NCBI RefSeq assembly: GCF_001426665.1
Contig: NZ_LMEY01000001.1
Coordinates: 1,406,773 to 1,470,772, forward strand
Direction: 5' to 3'
Source: Rhizobium sp. Root1334
GTDB lineage: Bacteria; Pseudomonadota; Alphaproteobacteria; Rhizobiales; Rhizobiaceae
DNA length: 64,000 nucleotides
In this document: piece by piece, positions 46,205 to 55,174 of the stretch
How positions within the stretch are numbered: the first letter of the stretch is position 1
How the letters are laid out: every line of letters begins with the position of its first letter
The notes under the pieces: model-generated
The model's database searches: none
Seen by the model: the letters and a program-made list of their open reading frames with translations, nothing else
Told to the model about the DNA's origin: nothing
Position numbers and translations under genes: made by a program

Positions 46205-46434
46205 CGTCAGTCCTCCATCAAGGAGCGATGGGATGAGCTCCTCCGATGAACATGATGCGGGACAAGGAAAAATCAATTCTCCAGACCTGCAAAAACATCG
46301 TCACCCTTTTCGCATCCGGACAAATGCAACCTCAACCGGTGTCTTCATGTAAAAATAAACCCAATGAAATCTCGACTCTGCGCCGTATAAAACTGAATGA
46401 AATCAATGGCCGATGCAAAACAGGAATAATAAAA

Positions 46435-46463
46435 CTTGACTATCTGACCCCGGCAACCTATCT
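46435..46463 (+). promoter_or_regulatory. Housekeeping promoter candidate of the cold-shock gene
   Basis: CTTGAC (46435-46440), a 17-base spacer and CTATCT (46458-46463). This matches the rhizobial sigma-70 consensus CTTGAC-N17-CTATAT except for one base. It would put a leader of about 140 bases before the cold-shock gene, as is usual for cspA-like mRNAs. An open frame overlapping this region (46246-46593) is judged non-coding. Confidence 0.6.
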
Positions 46464-46607
46464 GAGCTTTGGTCGATATTTGTTAGATGACTTTGGTTTT
46501 TGCGACTTTGCGCGCAATCGGACGAACTTTCCTTCAGATTCGAACAAAAGCTTTTCCGTAACGTTTACGGGATGGTTCAACATAATTTGCTAGAGAAAGG
46601 GATCGTT

Positions 46608-46817
46608 ATGGCCACTGGCACAGTAAAATGGTTTAACTCCACAAAGGGCTTCGGCTTCATTCAGCCGGACGACGGCAGCCAGGACGTTTTCGTCCACATC
46701 TCTGCTGTCGAGCGCGCTGGCATGCGTGGCCTCAATGACGGCCAGAAGATCAGCTTCGAGCTCGTCAAGGACCGCAAGTCCGGCAAGATGTCTGCAGACA
46801 ACCTGCAGGCTGCTTAA
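46608..46817 (+). CDS. cspA: Cold-shock protein, CspA family
   Basis: 69 residues. The OB-fold has [17 protein letters not shown] with RNP1 KGFGFI (13-18) and RNP2 VFVHIS. The end NLQAA is typical of the alphaproteobacterial family. It binds single-stranded RNA/DNA and melts mRNA structure at low temperature. An AAAGG site precedes the ATG. A long leader and an intrinsic terminator frame the gene. Other csp paralogues probably exist elsewhere. Confidence 0.95.
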   Translation: MATGTVKWFNSTKGFGFIQPDDGSQDVFVHISAVERAGMRGLNDGQKISFELVKDRKSGKMSADNLQAA

Positions 46818-46906
46818 TACCAAATCTGGCGCGATAATCCGCGCCGGAGAAATGCGCTTCCGCGGTTGACCACGGATGTACTGGCAGAGTGTCGAAGCGC
46901 GTTGTG

Positions 46907-46934
46907 AAAGGTCGGGTTTTCCCGGCCTTTTTGT
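46907..46934 (+). terminator. Intrinsic terminator after the cold-shock gene
   Basis: AAAGGTCGGG, loop TTTT and CCCGGCCTTT with TT after it, allowing one G-U pair. It lies 90 bases after the stop codon. Confidence 0.8.
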
Positions 46935-47061
46935 TTTTCTGGGCCGTGCTTTTCCAGCGCCCGCTTTCAGGCTCCGCGGTTTTGTTTGGCTGAAACCGTC
47001 CTGCACCTTCAAATCGCCTTATCCCCGTTGAAACTCACTGTGAACAACAGGAGGCGTGTGC

Positions 47062-47550
47062 ATGAAAGCCATTCTCATTTCTCTTTCGACGGTAGCGGTT
47101 CTGGCGAGCTCCGCCGTGTATGCCAGCGCTCAGGATCAGGTAGCTTATGTCGATGATCGCTCGGATGGCCCTGCTCTCGTGCGCTCGCTCTACAATGCCA
47201 TCAACCGCCACGAATATGCCCGCGCCTACAGCTATTTCAGCGAACCAGCCGATAGCTACGAGTCGTTCGTACAAGGCTATGCCAAGACTGTGGACGTTCA
47301 AGTGCTGACCGGTTCCGTGACGCAGGAAGGGGCTGCCGGCAGCATCTATGCGCCAGTGCCGGTTGCGATCAAATCGACGGAGAAAGGCGGCAAGGAAAAG
47401 ATCTTCGCCGGCTGCTACATTACCCGCATCGCAAATGCCGCCATTCAGGAACCGCCATTCTCGCCGCTGCTTATCGAAAGCGCCGAGCTTGAAAAAGTCG
47501 CTGGCCCCTTGGAAAACGCGCTGCCGAAAATCTGCCACCCGCCGTCATAG
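47062..47550 (+). CDS. Secreted protein of unknown function
   Basis: 162 residues from the ATG at 47062, with a perfect AGGAGG seven bases upstream. The signal peptide MKAILISLSTVAVLASSAVYASA ends near residue 23. The mature region begins with VRSLYNAINRHEYARAYSYF, reminiscent of the first helix of NTF2-like folds, and has two cysteines (near AGCYITR and PKICHPP) that could pair. No enzymatic motif is seen. Confidence 0.75.
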   Translation: MKAILISLSTVAVLASSAVYASAQDQVAYVDDRSDGPALVRSLYNAINRHEYARAYSYFSEPADSYESFVQGYAKTVDVQVLTGSVTQEGAAGSIYAPVPVAIKSTEKGGKEKIFAGCYITRIANAAIQEPPFSPLLIESAELEKVAGPLENALPKICHPPS

Positions 47551-47563
47551 GACAAGGGCCGGC

Positions 47564-48526
47564 TCAGCCGCCGTTCTTTTCACTCACCTCGGCCTTGCGC
47601 CCCGCGAGGAACTGGCCCCGCTCGAAAATGACCACGACGGCGAGTGCGATCAGGAACGGTACGATCAGATAGAACAGGCGGAAGATGGCAAGCCCGGCAA
47701 GCACACCAGCCGGATCCATTTCAGGCAGGGCTGCGATAAACACCAGCTCCAGAACGCCAAGGCCACCCGGCGCATGCGACAGAAGCGCTGCCGAGAACGA
47801 GGCGAGAAACACCCCGAGGATCACCATGTAGCCGGGATTTCCGGCCTCCGGCAGGGCGAAATAGATGATCGCGGCAGCGGCGATCAATTCGACGGGGGCG
47901 ATTACCAGCTGACGCAGCGCCAATGATGGTTTCGGATATTCCAGCCGGAACCAGCGGGTATGCAGCGGCCGGAACCCGACAAGACTACCGACGACATAAA
48001 GCGCGATCAGTGCAAGAATGATCAATCCAGTTGAAATGGATGCGCCGATCGGCAGGAACGCGGCGAAACGGGTGGTGATTTCGGGCTCGACCAAAAGCAC
48101 GATGGCGGCCAACATCAGCGTGCCGAGCGCGAATGTGAAAGAGCAGAACGCGACGAGAATGCCGGTCTCCCCGGCGGTGAGCCCCTTCGATCCATAGGCG
48201 CGATACCGCACGACGGCGCCGGAAAAGACCGACGCCCCCACCGTATGCGACAGCGCATAGGCGGTGAAAGAGCAGATGGTGATGAACCAGAGCGAAATCC
48301 TGTGGCCGAGATGCTCAAGCGCCAGATGATCGTAGGCTGCCAGCGCCGCATAGGCGGCAAGCGTTGCGGCGGCGGCCAATAGCCAGCTCTTCAGCGATAC
48401 GGCCTTCAGGCTATCCATGAAATCGGCGGCCGAAAGGCCATGGAGCTCGTGATAGAGGCCATAAAGCGAAAACACGATCGCGGCGAGCCCAATTACCGGC
48501 CAGGCAAGTTTGCGTACCGTTTTCAT
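47564..48526 (-). CDS. UPF0104 / YbhN-type membrane protein
   Basis: 320 residues from the ATG at 48526; a TTG 33 bases upstream is possible. Eight or so membrane helices are visible. The family signatures are the central ALSHTVGASVFSGAVVRYRAYGSKGLT and the C-terminal LLSHAPGGLGVLELVFIA (the P-G-G-x-G-x-x-E block). The family is related to the flippase part of lysyl-phosphatidylglycerol synthases (MprF); here no transferase domain follows. It may move lipids across the inner membrane. Confidence 0.85.
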   Translation of the reverse strand: MKTVRKLAWPVIGLAAIVFSLYGLYHELHGLSAADFMDSLKAVSLKSWLLAAAATLAAYAALAAYDHLALEHLGHRISLWFITICSFTAYALSHTVGASVFSGAVVRYRAYGSKGLTAGETGILVAFCSFTFALGTLMLAAIVLLVEPEITTRFAAFLPIGASISTGLIILALIALYVVGSLVGFRPLHTRWFRLEYPKPSLALRQLVIAPVELIAAAAIIYFALPEAGNPGYMVILGVFLASFSAALLSHAPGGLGVLELVFIAALPEMDPAGVLAGLAIFRLFYLIVPFLIALAVVVIFERGQFLAGRKAEVSEKNGG

Positions 48527-48631
48527 GAGGCAAGTATTCTTGAAATCTGTAGCTGGCAAAATGTCATCTGGACGAAAAGACCACCCCCGACCGGCCCGGT
48601 CAAGGGTGCTAACCGTTAACAGACGTCATGC

Positions 48632-50020
48632 TCAAGCGGCAAGCGCGTCGAGAATCCGGATCCAGGAGCGGATGCCCTTGTGGAAGGACTGCAGCTCATA
48701 CTTCTCGTTTGGCGAATGAATCCGGTCATCCGACAGGCCAAAGCCCACCAGAAGCGATTCCATGCCGAGCATCTTCTGGAAATCGCCGACAATCGGGATC
48801 GATCCACCCATGCCGATCAGAACAGCCGGCTTCGGCCATTCGTCGGAAAGCGCCGTTTTTGCGGTGTTCAGCAGGGCGGAATCATAAGGCAGCTGGATTG
48901 CCGGCGAGCCGCCATGCTTGTGAAATTCGACCGAGCAATCGGCTGGAATTTTCGACGTGACATAAGCGCGAAACGCCGCACGGATCTTGTCGGGGTTCTG
49001 GGCGCCGACAAGGCGGAAGGAGACTTTGGCGGACGCCTGCGCCGCAATCACGGTCTTGAAGCCTTCGCCGGTATAGCCGCCCCAGATGCCGTTGACTTCT
49101 GCCGTCGGCCTTGCCCAGGTCAGCTCCATGACCGAACGGCCCTTTTCGCCGGATGGAATCGACAGGCCGATCTCGCCGAGGAATTTTTCCGTCGTCATGC
49201 CCAACGTGTCCCAGGCGGCCTTGATCTGTGTCGGGGTTTCCTCGACACCTTCGTAGAAACCGTCCAGCGTGACGCGGCCAGTCTCGTCGTGCAGACCGGC
49301 GAGGATCTGCGACAGGATATGGATGGGGTTGGCAGCGGCACCACCGAAATAGCCGGAATGCAGATCGCGGTCAGCGGCGGTGATCACGATTTCCTCGCCG
49401 ACGAGGCCGCGCAGACCAGCCGAAATGGCCGGAGTGTCCCGATCCCACATATTGGTATCGCAGACCAGCGCGTAATCTGCCTTCAGCTCGGCGGCGTTGG
49501 CTTCCAGGAATGGCTTCAGCGACGGCGAACCGGATTCTTCCTCGCCCTCGAACAGGATCGTGACTTCGCAAGGGAGAGAGCCGTTGACCTCCTTGAAGGC
49601 GCGGCAGGCCTCGACGAAGGTGAGGAGCTGGCCCTTGTCGTCAGCCGTTCCACGGCCCGTAATGACCTTGCGGCCACCGTCCAATTCCTTGATCGACGGT
49701 TCGAACGGAGCCGTGTCCCACAGATTGAGCGGGTCGACCGGCTGGACATCGTAGTGGCCATAGAACAGCACGTGCGGCGCACCGGCCTTGCCGGCCGCGT
49801 GATGGGCAACCACCATCGGATGACCGGGCGTGTCGCGCACCGAAGCGTCGAAACCCAGGGACGTCAACTCGGCGACCAGCCACTCCGCCGCCTTGCGGCA
49901 CTCCGCCTTGTAAGCCGGATCGGTCGAGATCGACTGGATACGAACCAGATCGAAAAGCCGTTCAAGGCTCTTGGGGAGATTATCGTCCGCGCGGGTGAGA
50001 ATGCTGGCCGTGGCTGTCAT
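48632..50020 (-). CDS. M20 family dipeptidase/peptidase
   Basis: 462 residues from the ATG at 50020, preceded by AAGGA. Metal ligands: His in FYGHYDVQPVDP (with the catalytic Asp two residues on), Asp in GRGTADDKGQL, Glu-Glu in FEGEEESGSP (base and ligand), Asp in ALVCDTNMWD, and the final His in DDRIHSPNEKY. The DLHSGYFGGAA region belongs to the dimerisation (lid) domain. The family hydrolyses dipeptides or acyl amino acids with two zinc ions. It follows the MarR gene on the same strand with 105 bases between. Confidence 0.93.
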   Translation of the reverse strand: MTATASILTRADDNLPKSLERLFDLVRIQSISTDPAYKAECRKAAEWLVAELTSLGFDASVRDTPGHPMVVAHHAAGKAGAPHVLFYGHYDVQPVDPLNLWDTAPFEPSIKELDGGRKVITGRGTADDKGQLLTFVEACRAFKEVNGSLPCEVTILFEGEEESGSPSLKPFLEANAAELKADYALVCDTNMWDRDTPAISAGLRGLVGEEIVITAADRDLHSGYFGGAAANPIHILSQILAGLHDETGRVTLDGFYEGVEETPTQIKAAWDTLGMTTEKFLGEIGLSIPSGEKGRSVMELTWARPTAEVNGIWGGYTGEGFKTVIAAQASAKVSFRLVGAQNPDKIRAAFRAYVTSKIPADCSVEFHKHGGSPAIQLPYDSALLNTAKTALSDEWPKPAVLIGMGGSIPIVGDFQKMLGMESLLVGFGLSDDRIHSPNEKYELQSFHKGIRSWIRILDALAA

Positions 50021-50125
50021 GATCGAATCCTTGTTATCGCGGCGGAACCTAGACAAAGTTGGCGACGGATTTAAGCAAAATATTTTGATCGATGGATCAT
50101 AGCCGTACTGGAACAGCAAACAGCA

Positions 50126-50557
50126 TCAGCTCTGGGCGCCATTGGCGATCGCCATGCGCATGTATTCGAGCATGAGTTCCCGTTCGAAATGGCGAAAACC
50201 GGACAACAACGATTGATCGGCGGCGAGTGCTGCCTCTTTCGCCTCCCGCTCCATCTCCCTTGCCTTGGCTGTCAGGAAAATCTGCTGCGCGCGCTTGTCG
50301 GTCGGGTGCTTTTTCCGCAACACCAAACCGTCCCGCTCCATCCGGGCCAGAGTGTTGGCCATCGTTGCCTGCTCGATGTCGAGGCGGTCGAGCAATTGCT
50401 TCTGGGTCAGCCCCTCCTCGCTCCACAGCTCCAGAAGAACCGGAAACTGGCCGGGGGCAAAGCCGAGTTTCTGGCCTCTCTCCTGCAGGGCGCGGGAGAA
50501 ACTTTTCGCCAGAAGGCTGGACAGGTATGTTGCTGAATCCATACGGTCGAAGGCCAT
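50126..50557 (-). CDS. MarR family regulator
   Basis: 143 residues. The winged helix is GLTQKQLLDRLDIEQATMANTLARMERDGLVLRK in outline, with the wing HPTDKRAQQIFLT carrying the Asp-x-Arg motif. N- and C-terminal helices for dimerisation are present. A shorter start at 50542 is possible. It lies upstream of the M20 peptidase gene on the same strand and may regulate it. A structured RNA candidate and terminator lie directly upstream. Confidence 0.9.
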   Translation of the reverse strand: MAFDRMDSATYLSSLLAKSFSRALQERGQKLGFAPGQFPVLLELWSEEGLTQKQLLDRLDIEQATMANTLARMERDGLVLRKKHPTDKRAQQIFLTAKAREMEREAKEAALAADQSLLSGFRHFERELMLEYMRMAIANGAQS

Positions 50558-50661
50558 GTCTATGGGTACCTCTCCCCAAGCTGGAACACAAGTTACATTG
50601 CGGGCGATGGACCGGCAGACAATAGGATTTCACACGGATGTGATGCTTGCCGGGAGCGCAA

Positions 50662-50704
50662 ACAAAAACCGCCATGGCGGAGGCGGGGCCACGGCGGTTT
50701 TTGT
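50662..50704. terminator. Bidirectional intrinsic terminator
   Basis: ACAAAAACCGCC (50662-50673) pairs perfectly with GGCGGTTTTTGT (50693-50704), and the 19-base loop has its own small stem (TGGC/GCCA). T-tracts occur on both strands. It would terminate an RNA read on the minus strand from upstream of 50800. Confidence 0.8.
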
Positions 50705-50812
50705 TATAAATTGGACAAAGGCCCGGAGAGGGGGGATAGGCCTTTGTCCTTACATCTGGCTTCGGCGGGGGACAGGCCTTTAACCAGATGACGGCGCGTT
50801 CAGGTGCCGTTG
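50662..50812 (-). ncRNA. Candidate small RNA with three hairpins and C-rich loops
   Basis: Read on the minus strand, the region has a stem CATCTGG/CCAGATG (50784-50790 with 50753-50759), then an 11-base perfect stem GGACAAAGGCC/GGCCTTTGTCC (50739-50749 with 50713-50723), then the terminator at 50662-50704. The first loop has a TGTCCCCC run and the second has TATCCCCCCTCTCC. Two hairpins with C-rich (anti-Shine-Dalgarno-like) loops followed by a terminator is the layout of the alphaproteobacterial cuckoo/ar14-type sRNAs. The transcription start is a guess; no strong promoter was located. Confidence 0.45.
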
Positions 50813-51040
50813 GTTATCATTTGTGGTTCCAAATGTGGCTTTTCAAGGGAGCAAGCACCGGCCGCTGCATTACAAATTCGTAACATTGTCGTGAGGGGCC
50901 TCAGTATCGAGAATAGCGATATTCATGCCCGAAAAAGCGGGTCGTTCCGGGAGAGAAAGCCACCTTGCCGCGCGGCCCGTTCTCCCGCCCTGGGACCTTG
51001 TATCGCAGCCAACCGCGACAGATAATCCGTCAGACGCCAA
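50813..51040. other. Intergenic region between sRNA candidate and AspT-like gene, no gene seen
   Basis: 228 bases without a credible open frame. It would contain the promoter of the minus-strand sRNA candidate. A TTGAAA box at about 50840 was noted but has no good -10 partner. Confidence 0.4.
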
Positions 51041-52714
51041 CTAACCTGTCAGCGCCATGACCAACCCAACCACGACCGGCCCCATCAGCGGCAGCAGAAC
51101 GTTGGAGATCGCATATGTGACCGTATAGCCGATCACGGGCGTAGAGTTTCCGGCCTGCGAAACGAGGGCGCTGATGGTTGGGGTGCTGCAATGCTGCCCG
51201 GCGATTATGCCGAGAAGAATCGGTGCTTCGATCTTCATCAGCTTGGTTCCAACAAACAGCGAAACGAGGGCCGGCAGGAACGAAACAAGGACTCCGAGCA
51301 CCGGCAGGATCAGGCCGTATTCCATAATCAGATCGATGGCATCAGGGCCGGCACTGAGGCCTATCGCTGCTATGAATGTGGCGAGGCCAAACTCCTTGGC
51401 GAACTCGGCCGCGGCCGGTGGCAGACCACCCCGCATCGGGTTGCGCATATTCAGCCAACCGAAGACAAGCCCGGAAATCAAGGCGCCGCCGCCCGCACCG
51501 AGCCCCAGTTCAAGGGCGCCAATCTTAAAATGGAAATGCCCGATAACGAGCCCGATTGCGAGCCCAAGGCCGAGAAATATGAAATCGGTACGCTCGCCCG
51601 GAGGCACGGGTTTTCCGAGTTCGTGCGCAGCGCGTTCGATGGCAAGTTCCGGGCCGTAAAGAGTGACGATATCCCCGTGTTGCAAAATTGTGCCGGAAAG
51701 TGCCGGGATGTTTTGCCCCATGCGCCGAACATGGGATATGAAGATGCCGCGCTGCAATTCAGCCGAGGCCATTTGCCTCAATTGCCGAATCTGACGGCCG
51801 AAAACTTCCTTTCGCACCAAAACCACATCGCGGGTTGCAAGCGTAAAGTTTGTGCCTTGCGGAACGGGTACTTCGTCACCGAGCCTGTCCCGCACGGCAA
51901 TTACCGCGTTGCGGCGCCCCCGGACGAACACGATATCGTCAGGCTCCAGCAGAAAGTCCGGGGTGGTTTCAAGAATATCGCTGCCGCGCTGCAGACGCTC
52001 GATGGCAATTGCCCATCCCCGGCTTTTTTCAAAATTTCCGACTGTCTGACCGGCCGCACCGCCAACGCGATAGGCGCGGCCAACAAAGGCCGGGAGGCCT
52101 TCTGCCTGCTCCTCATCATCGTCGGTCGATCCCAGTTTGCGCGCGAGTTCCTGCGCTTCTTTCCGCAGATCGATCTTCAACAGCAACGGGGCAATCTGCG
52201 TCGTGAAAACCACGATCGCGATGAGACCGAAGAGATAGGTGAGGCTGTAGGCCGTTGCGATATTGGCCTGCAGCTGTTCGATCTCTGGCGTAGAAATCGC
52301 AAGACGGGCAATCGCTTCCGATGCTGTGCCAACAACAGCGGATTCTGTCGCGGCTCCTGCAAAAAGCCCTGATGCGGTACCGACGTCGAAATGGAAGAGA
52401 AGTACCGCGATGGCCAGCAGCACGAGGACACAGATAACCTCGATGAACGAAAAAATACCGTAGCGCCATCCGCCGCGGATATTGGTGAAAAACTGGGGGC
52501 CGGCCGAGAAGCCAAGCGCATAGATGAAAAGGGCGAATGCCGCGTTCTTCAGATCAGGATCAACCCGCACCCCGAATTGGCCGATTGCCAAGGCGACAAA
52601 CAGTGTTCCGCAGGTCCCACCAAGCTGGATCGGGCCAACGCGTAGTTTGCCAATCAGAAAACCAAGTGCAAGCGACAGGAACAGGGCGATGATGGGATCG
52701 GTGAGGAACGACAT
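51041..52714 (-). CDS. Aspartate:alanine antiporter-type (AAE family) transporter
   Basis: 557 residues. Two membrane halves of about five helices each flank two cytoplasmic RCK_C (TrkA-C) modules at about 205-370. The halves contain AGAATESAVVGTASEAI and AGQHCSTPTISALVSQAGN, the paired family motifs. AspT exchanges aspartate for alanine; members in other bacteria have diverse or unknown substrates (YbjL/YidE group). The RCK_C parts suggest control by a small ligand. An 89-base copy of the polA promoter lies 160-250 bases before the start codon on the same strand. Confidence 0.9.
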   Translation of the reverse strand: MSFLTDPIIALFLSLALGFLIGKLRVGPIQLGGTCGTLFVALAIGQFGVRVDPDLKNAAFALFIYALGFSAGPQFFTNIRGGWRYGIFSFIEVICVLVLLAIAVLLFHFDVGTASGLFAGAATESAVVGTASEAIARLAISTPEIEQLQANIATAYSLTYLFGLIAIVVFTTQIAPLLLKIDLRKEAQELARKLGSTDDDEEQAEGLPAFVGRAYRVGGAAGQTVGNFEKSRGWAIAIERLQRGSDILETTPDFLLEPDDIVFVRGRRNAVIAVRDRLGDEVPVPQGTNFTLATRDVVLVRKEVFGRQIRQLRQMASAELQRGIFISHVRRMGQNIPALSGTILQHGDIVTLYGPELAIERAAHELGKPVPPGERTDFIFLGLGLAIGLVIGHFHFKIGALELGLGAGGGALISGLVFGWLNMRNPMRGGLPPAAAEFAKEFGLATFIAAIGLSAGPDAIDLIMEYGLILPVLGVLVSFLPALVSLFVGTKLMKIEAPILLGIIAGQHCSTPTISALVSQAGNSTPVIGYTVTYAISNVLLPLMGPVVVGLVMALTG

Positions 52715-52875
52715 GAACAGATCCAGTGCCTATGAGCGGGATTGGATGGGGGACATGCAGTAAAAGTAGAAGTTGAAAAGCCAAGCTATTAAAAATTGAC
52801 CGGCGCCGCCACGGTTTCAACTCTTGCGCAGAGATGCCCGCCGCTTACACCCTGAAGCCTCCGGTTAAGGTGAGC

Positions 52876-52964
52876 CACCTTTTTCCATGAAGACAAGGGA
52901 TAGCGCGGGCCGTGGTGGCCGTCCATATCTCATTCCACAGTGGTGAGGAATTTTACGCGATTGC
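52876..52964 (-). repeat. Copy of the polA promoter/start region upstream of the AspT-like gene
   Basis: On the minus strand this segment aligns with 55954-56040 over 87 positions, about 77 identical by hand, with one two-base insertion. Matches include GCAATCGCGTAAAATTCC, ATATGGACGGCC and CGGCCCGCGCTATCCCTTGT. Promoter-like ATGGAC (52921-52926) and CTATCC (52898-52903) are 17 bases apart, as in polA. Its ATG (52888) leads to a seven-codon frame, MEKGGSP, and a stop, so it is not a gene. It may supply a promoter for the AspT-like gene. The rest of 52715-53020 shows no coding sequence. Confidence 0.8.
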
Positions 52965-53020
52965 TTAAAAAACCGCCCTCAGGTTGCCGAGGCCAACTTT
53001 TCGATGATGGGCAGCCGCCA

Positions 53021-53965
53021 TCATTCATTGTCGACGGAAAGCAGCTGTTCGTTGGGACCCTCCGATCGATCAACACTGGAATATTCCTCCGCAAGGAAAT
53101 CCAGAAGCGTCCGCACGGAAGGCAGCAGCCCTCGTCTCGATGGAAAGGCGGCGTGGATGATGCCCGACCTTGGAGCCCAATCGGGAAGGATATCCACCAG
53201 CCTTCCGGCCTGCACGTCGTCCCTGATCATGAATGTCGGGAACTGACAGACGCCAACGCCGCGAAGCGCCGCAAAACGCAGGGCCATCATATCCTCCGTG
53301 ACAAGACGGGGATTATGCCGAACGACGGCTGAGGCACCGTTTGGACCATCAAGACACCAATCGTGCTCGGATCTTGCCGGTTCCCAGGCGAGGCTCGGCA
53401 ACACGGCAAGATCGGCTGGAACGGGAGACCGGGATAAACCTTGCAAAAGAACCGGGCTGGCAACCAGACGCTGGGTGCTGTCGGCCAATTTGCGGATCAC
53501 CAGATCGCTGTCATCCAGCGGTGGAAAACGCACACGGACAGCGAGATCGAAACCTTCACGGATAACGTCGACACGCCGGTTGGTGCTTTCCAGCAGGACT
53601 TCCACTTTGGGATATTTGGCCATAAAACGGGCAATCATCTCGCCGAGCTGAAAATAGATCACCGACGAAGGACAACTGATGCGCACAATACCCTGAGGCC
53701 CCGAGCGCGTGCGGTCGATAACCTCTTGCGCCGCGTCAGCCTCCACCGTCATGGCGAGACAATGGCGGTAGTATTCGCGGCCAATCTCGGTCACCGCAAA
53801 TTGTCGCGTGGAACGTTGAATCAGACGAACGCCGAGACGCTCTTCCAACTGGATTATGCGCCGGCTGAGTTTCGATCTTGGCACGCCGAGCTTTCGAGCG
53901 GCTGCAGCAAAGCCGCCCTGCTCGATCACATCGACAAAAAACCGGAGGTCATTGAGGTCTTGCAT
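53021..53965 (-). CDS. LysR family regulator
   Basis: 314 residues from MQDLNDLRFFVDVIEQGG. The N-terminal HTH (residues 1-65) has GFAAAARKLGVPRSKLSRRI. The C-terminal effector domain (95-300) contains the periplasmic-binding fold. It is divergent from the pirin gene; the 121-base gap has a palindrome with LysR spacing. It probably controls the pirin-isochorismatase genes, by analogy with LysR-pirin pairs in other proteobacteria. Confidence 0.9.
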   Translation of the reverse strand: MQDLNDLRFFVDVIEQGGFAAAARKLGVPRSKLSRRIIQLEERLGVRLIQRSTRQFAVTEIGREYYRHCLAMTVEADAAQEVIDRTRSGPQGIVRISCPSSVIYFQLGEMIARFMAKYPKVEVLLESTNRRVDVIREGFDLAVRVRFPPLDDSDLVIRKLADSTQRLVASPVLLQGLSRSPVPADLAVLPSLAWEPARSEHDWCLDGPNGASAVVRHNPRLVTEDMMALRFAALRGVGVCQFPTFMIRDDVQAGRLVDILPDWAPRSGIIHAAFPSRRGLLPSVRTLLDFLAEEYSSVDRSEGPNEQLLSVDNE

Positions 53966-53974
53966 GACTTTGAT

Positions 53975-53992
53975 TGTCCTATTTTCAGGACA
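53975..53992. promoter_or_regulatory. LysR binding-site candidate
   Basis: TGTCCT (53975-53980) and AGGACA (53987-53992) with a six-base spacer, ten bases before the LysR start codon. The dyad fits the T-N11-A pattern of LysR sites and lies between the divergent LysR and pirin genes. Confidence 0.55.
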
Positions 53993-54086
53993 GAGTAACC
54001 CGATTTGCCAGTCTACTGCTATCACCGCCACGGCAGTATTTTCTCCTTACACACAGCCTCAATGGCAAAGCGAAAAGGAGAAGCAC

Positions 54087-54953
54087 ATGAGAAAGGTTCT
54101 CGGAGTTTACAGCAACCCCACGCCGCACTGGGTCGGAGACGGGTTTCCGGTACGCTCGCTGTTTTCACATGCCACGCACGGCGACCATGTCAGCCCCTTC
54201 CTGCTGCTGGATTATGCCGGTCCGGCGGAATTCGCGCCGACGAACACGCCGCGTGGCGTCGGTATCCATCCTCACCGCGGATTTGAGACCGTGACCATCG
54301 TCTATCGCGGTGAAGTCGAACACCGGGATTCGACCGGCAGCGGTGGCATCATCGGACCAGGCGACGTCCAGTGGATGACGGCCGCCGCCGGTATCCTGCA
54401 CGAAGAGTTTCATTCGGAGGCCTTTACCCGTAAGGGCGGGAAATTGGAGATGGTTCAGCTCTGGGTAAACCTGCCGGCCAAGGACAAGAATGCCACGCCT
54501 GGATATCAGAGCCTGCTCGACCGCGACATTCCCTCCGTGGAACTGCCTGACGGCGCCGGCTCTCTCCGGGTGATCGCCGGCGCCTATGATGGCCACCGCG
54601 GACCGGCACAAACCTTCACCCCGATCGATCTCTGGGATGTGCGGCTGCACGAGGGTCGAAGCGTTTCGGTGTCCATGCCAGAGGGATATACTGCCGCAGT
54701 GGTCGTCCTGAAGGGCACGGTCGCCATCAACGGCGCTACAGCCGGGGAAGCTCAGTTCGCGCTCCTCGACAGATCGGGCGGCGACATCACGCTGGAGGCT
54801 TCAAGCGATGCATCCGTCCTGATCCTGGGCGGCACGCCGATCGACGAGCCGGTCGTGATGCAAGGGCCATTCGTCATGAACACTAACGACGAAATCAGGC
54901 AGGCAATGGCCGATTTCCGAAGCGGTCGCTTCGGCGCGATCAGTGCAGCCTAA
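54087..54953 (+). CDS. Pirin family protein
   Basis: 288 residues, the family length, from an ATG with AAAGGAGA upstream. The two cupin domains: the N-terminal half has the metal site PRGVGIHPHRGFETVTIVYRGE with His-x-His and Glu, and WMTAAAGILHEEFHSE in which His and Glu complete the iron ligands. The C-terminal cupin begins at about residue 170. Pirins bind iron and some have quercetin dioxygenase activity or act as redox sensors. It is followed by the isochorismatase gene 221 bases on. Confidence 0.93.
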   Translation: MRKVLGVYSNPTPHWVGDGFPVRSLFSHATHGDHVSPFLLLDYAGPAEFAPTNTPRGVGIHPHRGFETVTIVYRGEVEHRDSTGSGGIIGPGDVQWMTAAAGILHEEFHSEAFTRKGGKLEMVQLWVNLPAKDKNATPGYQSLLDRDIPSVELPDGAGSLRVIAGAYDGHRGPAQTFTPIDLWDVRLHEGRSVSVSMPEGYTAAVVVLKGTVAINGATAGEAQFALLDRSGGDITLEASSDASVLILGGTPIDEPVVMQGPFVMNTNDEIRQAMADFRSGRFGAISAA

Positions 54954-55174
54954 CGCCGATCTCCAGAACCAGGACAGGGTTTCTTTTTCCGCCTTGGGGG
55001 AACTGCCCCCGGGCGGCGAAGGCAAAGCCCAGCGCAATTGGAAACGCTCGGCCACCGTACCCGCCTTCACGACCCTGCTCATCAAAACCGGCGTAACCGC
55101 CAGCATGCAGTTTTCCTAAAAGCCGACCGAACATGGGGCCTGAAACCGCCCCACATCCCTGAAAGGACATTTCA
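54954..55174. other. Gap between pirin and isochorismatase genes
   Basis: 221 bases. An open frame on the plus strand runs from 54953 to about 55120 with no start codon at its head and a TAA at its end. It could be the tail of a decayed gene, but no family is recognisable. A short ribosome site, GAAAGGA, precedes the next gene's ATG. Confidence 0.4.

Noticed and set aside
46246-46593. 115-codon open frame upstream of cspA
   Set aside because: No ribosome site or domain, and it covers the likely cspA promoter and leader.
54953-55120. Open frame between the pirin and isochorismatase genes
   Set aside because: It has no start codon and no recognisable family, so only noted as a gap.
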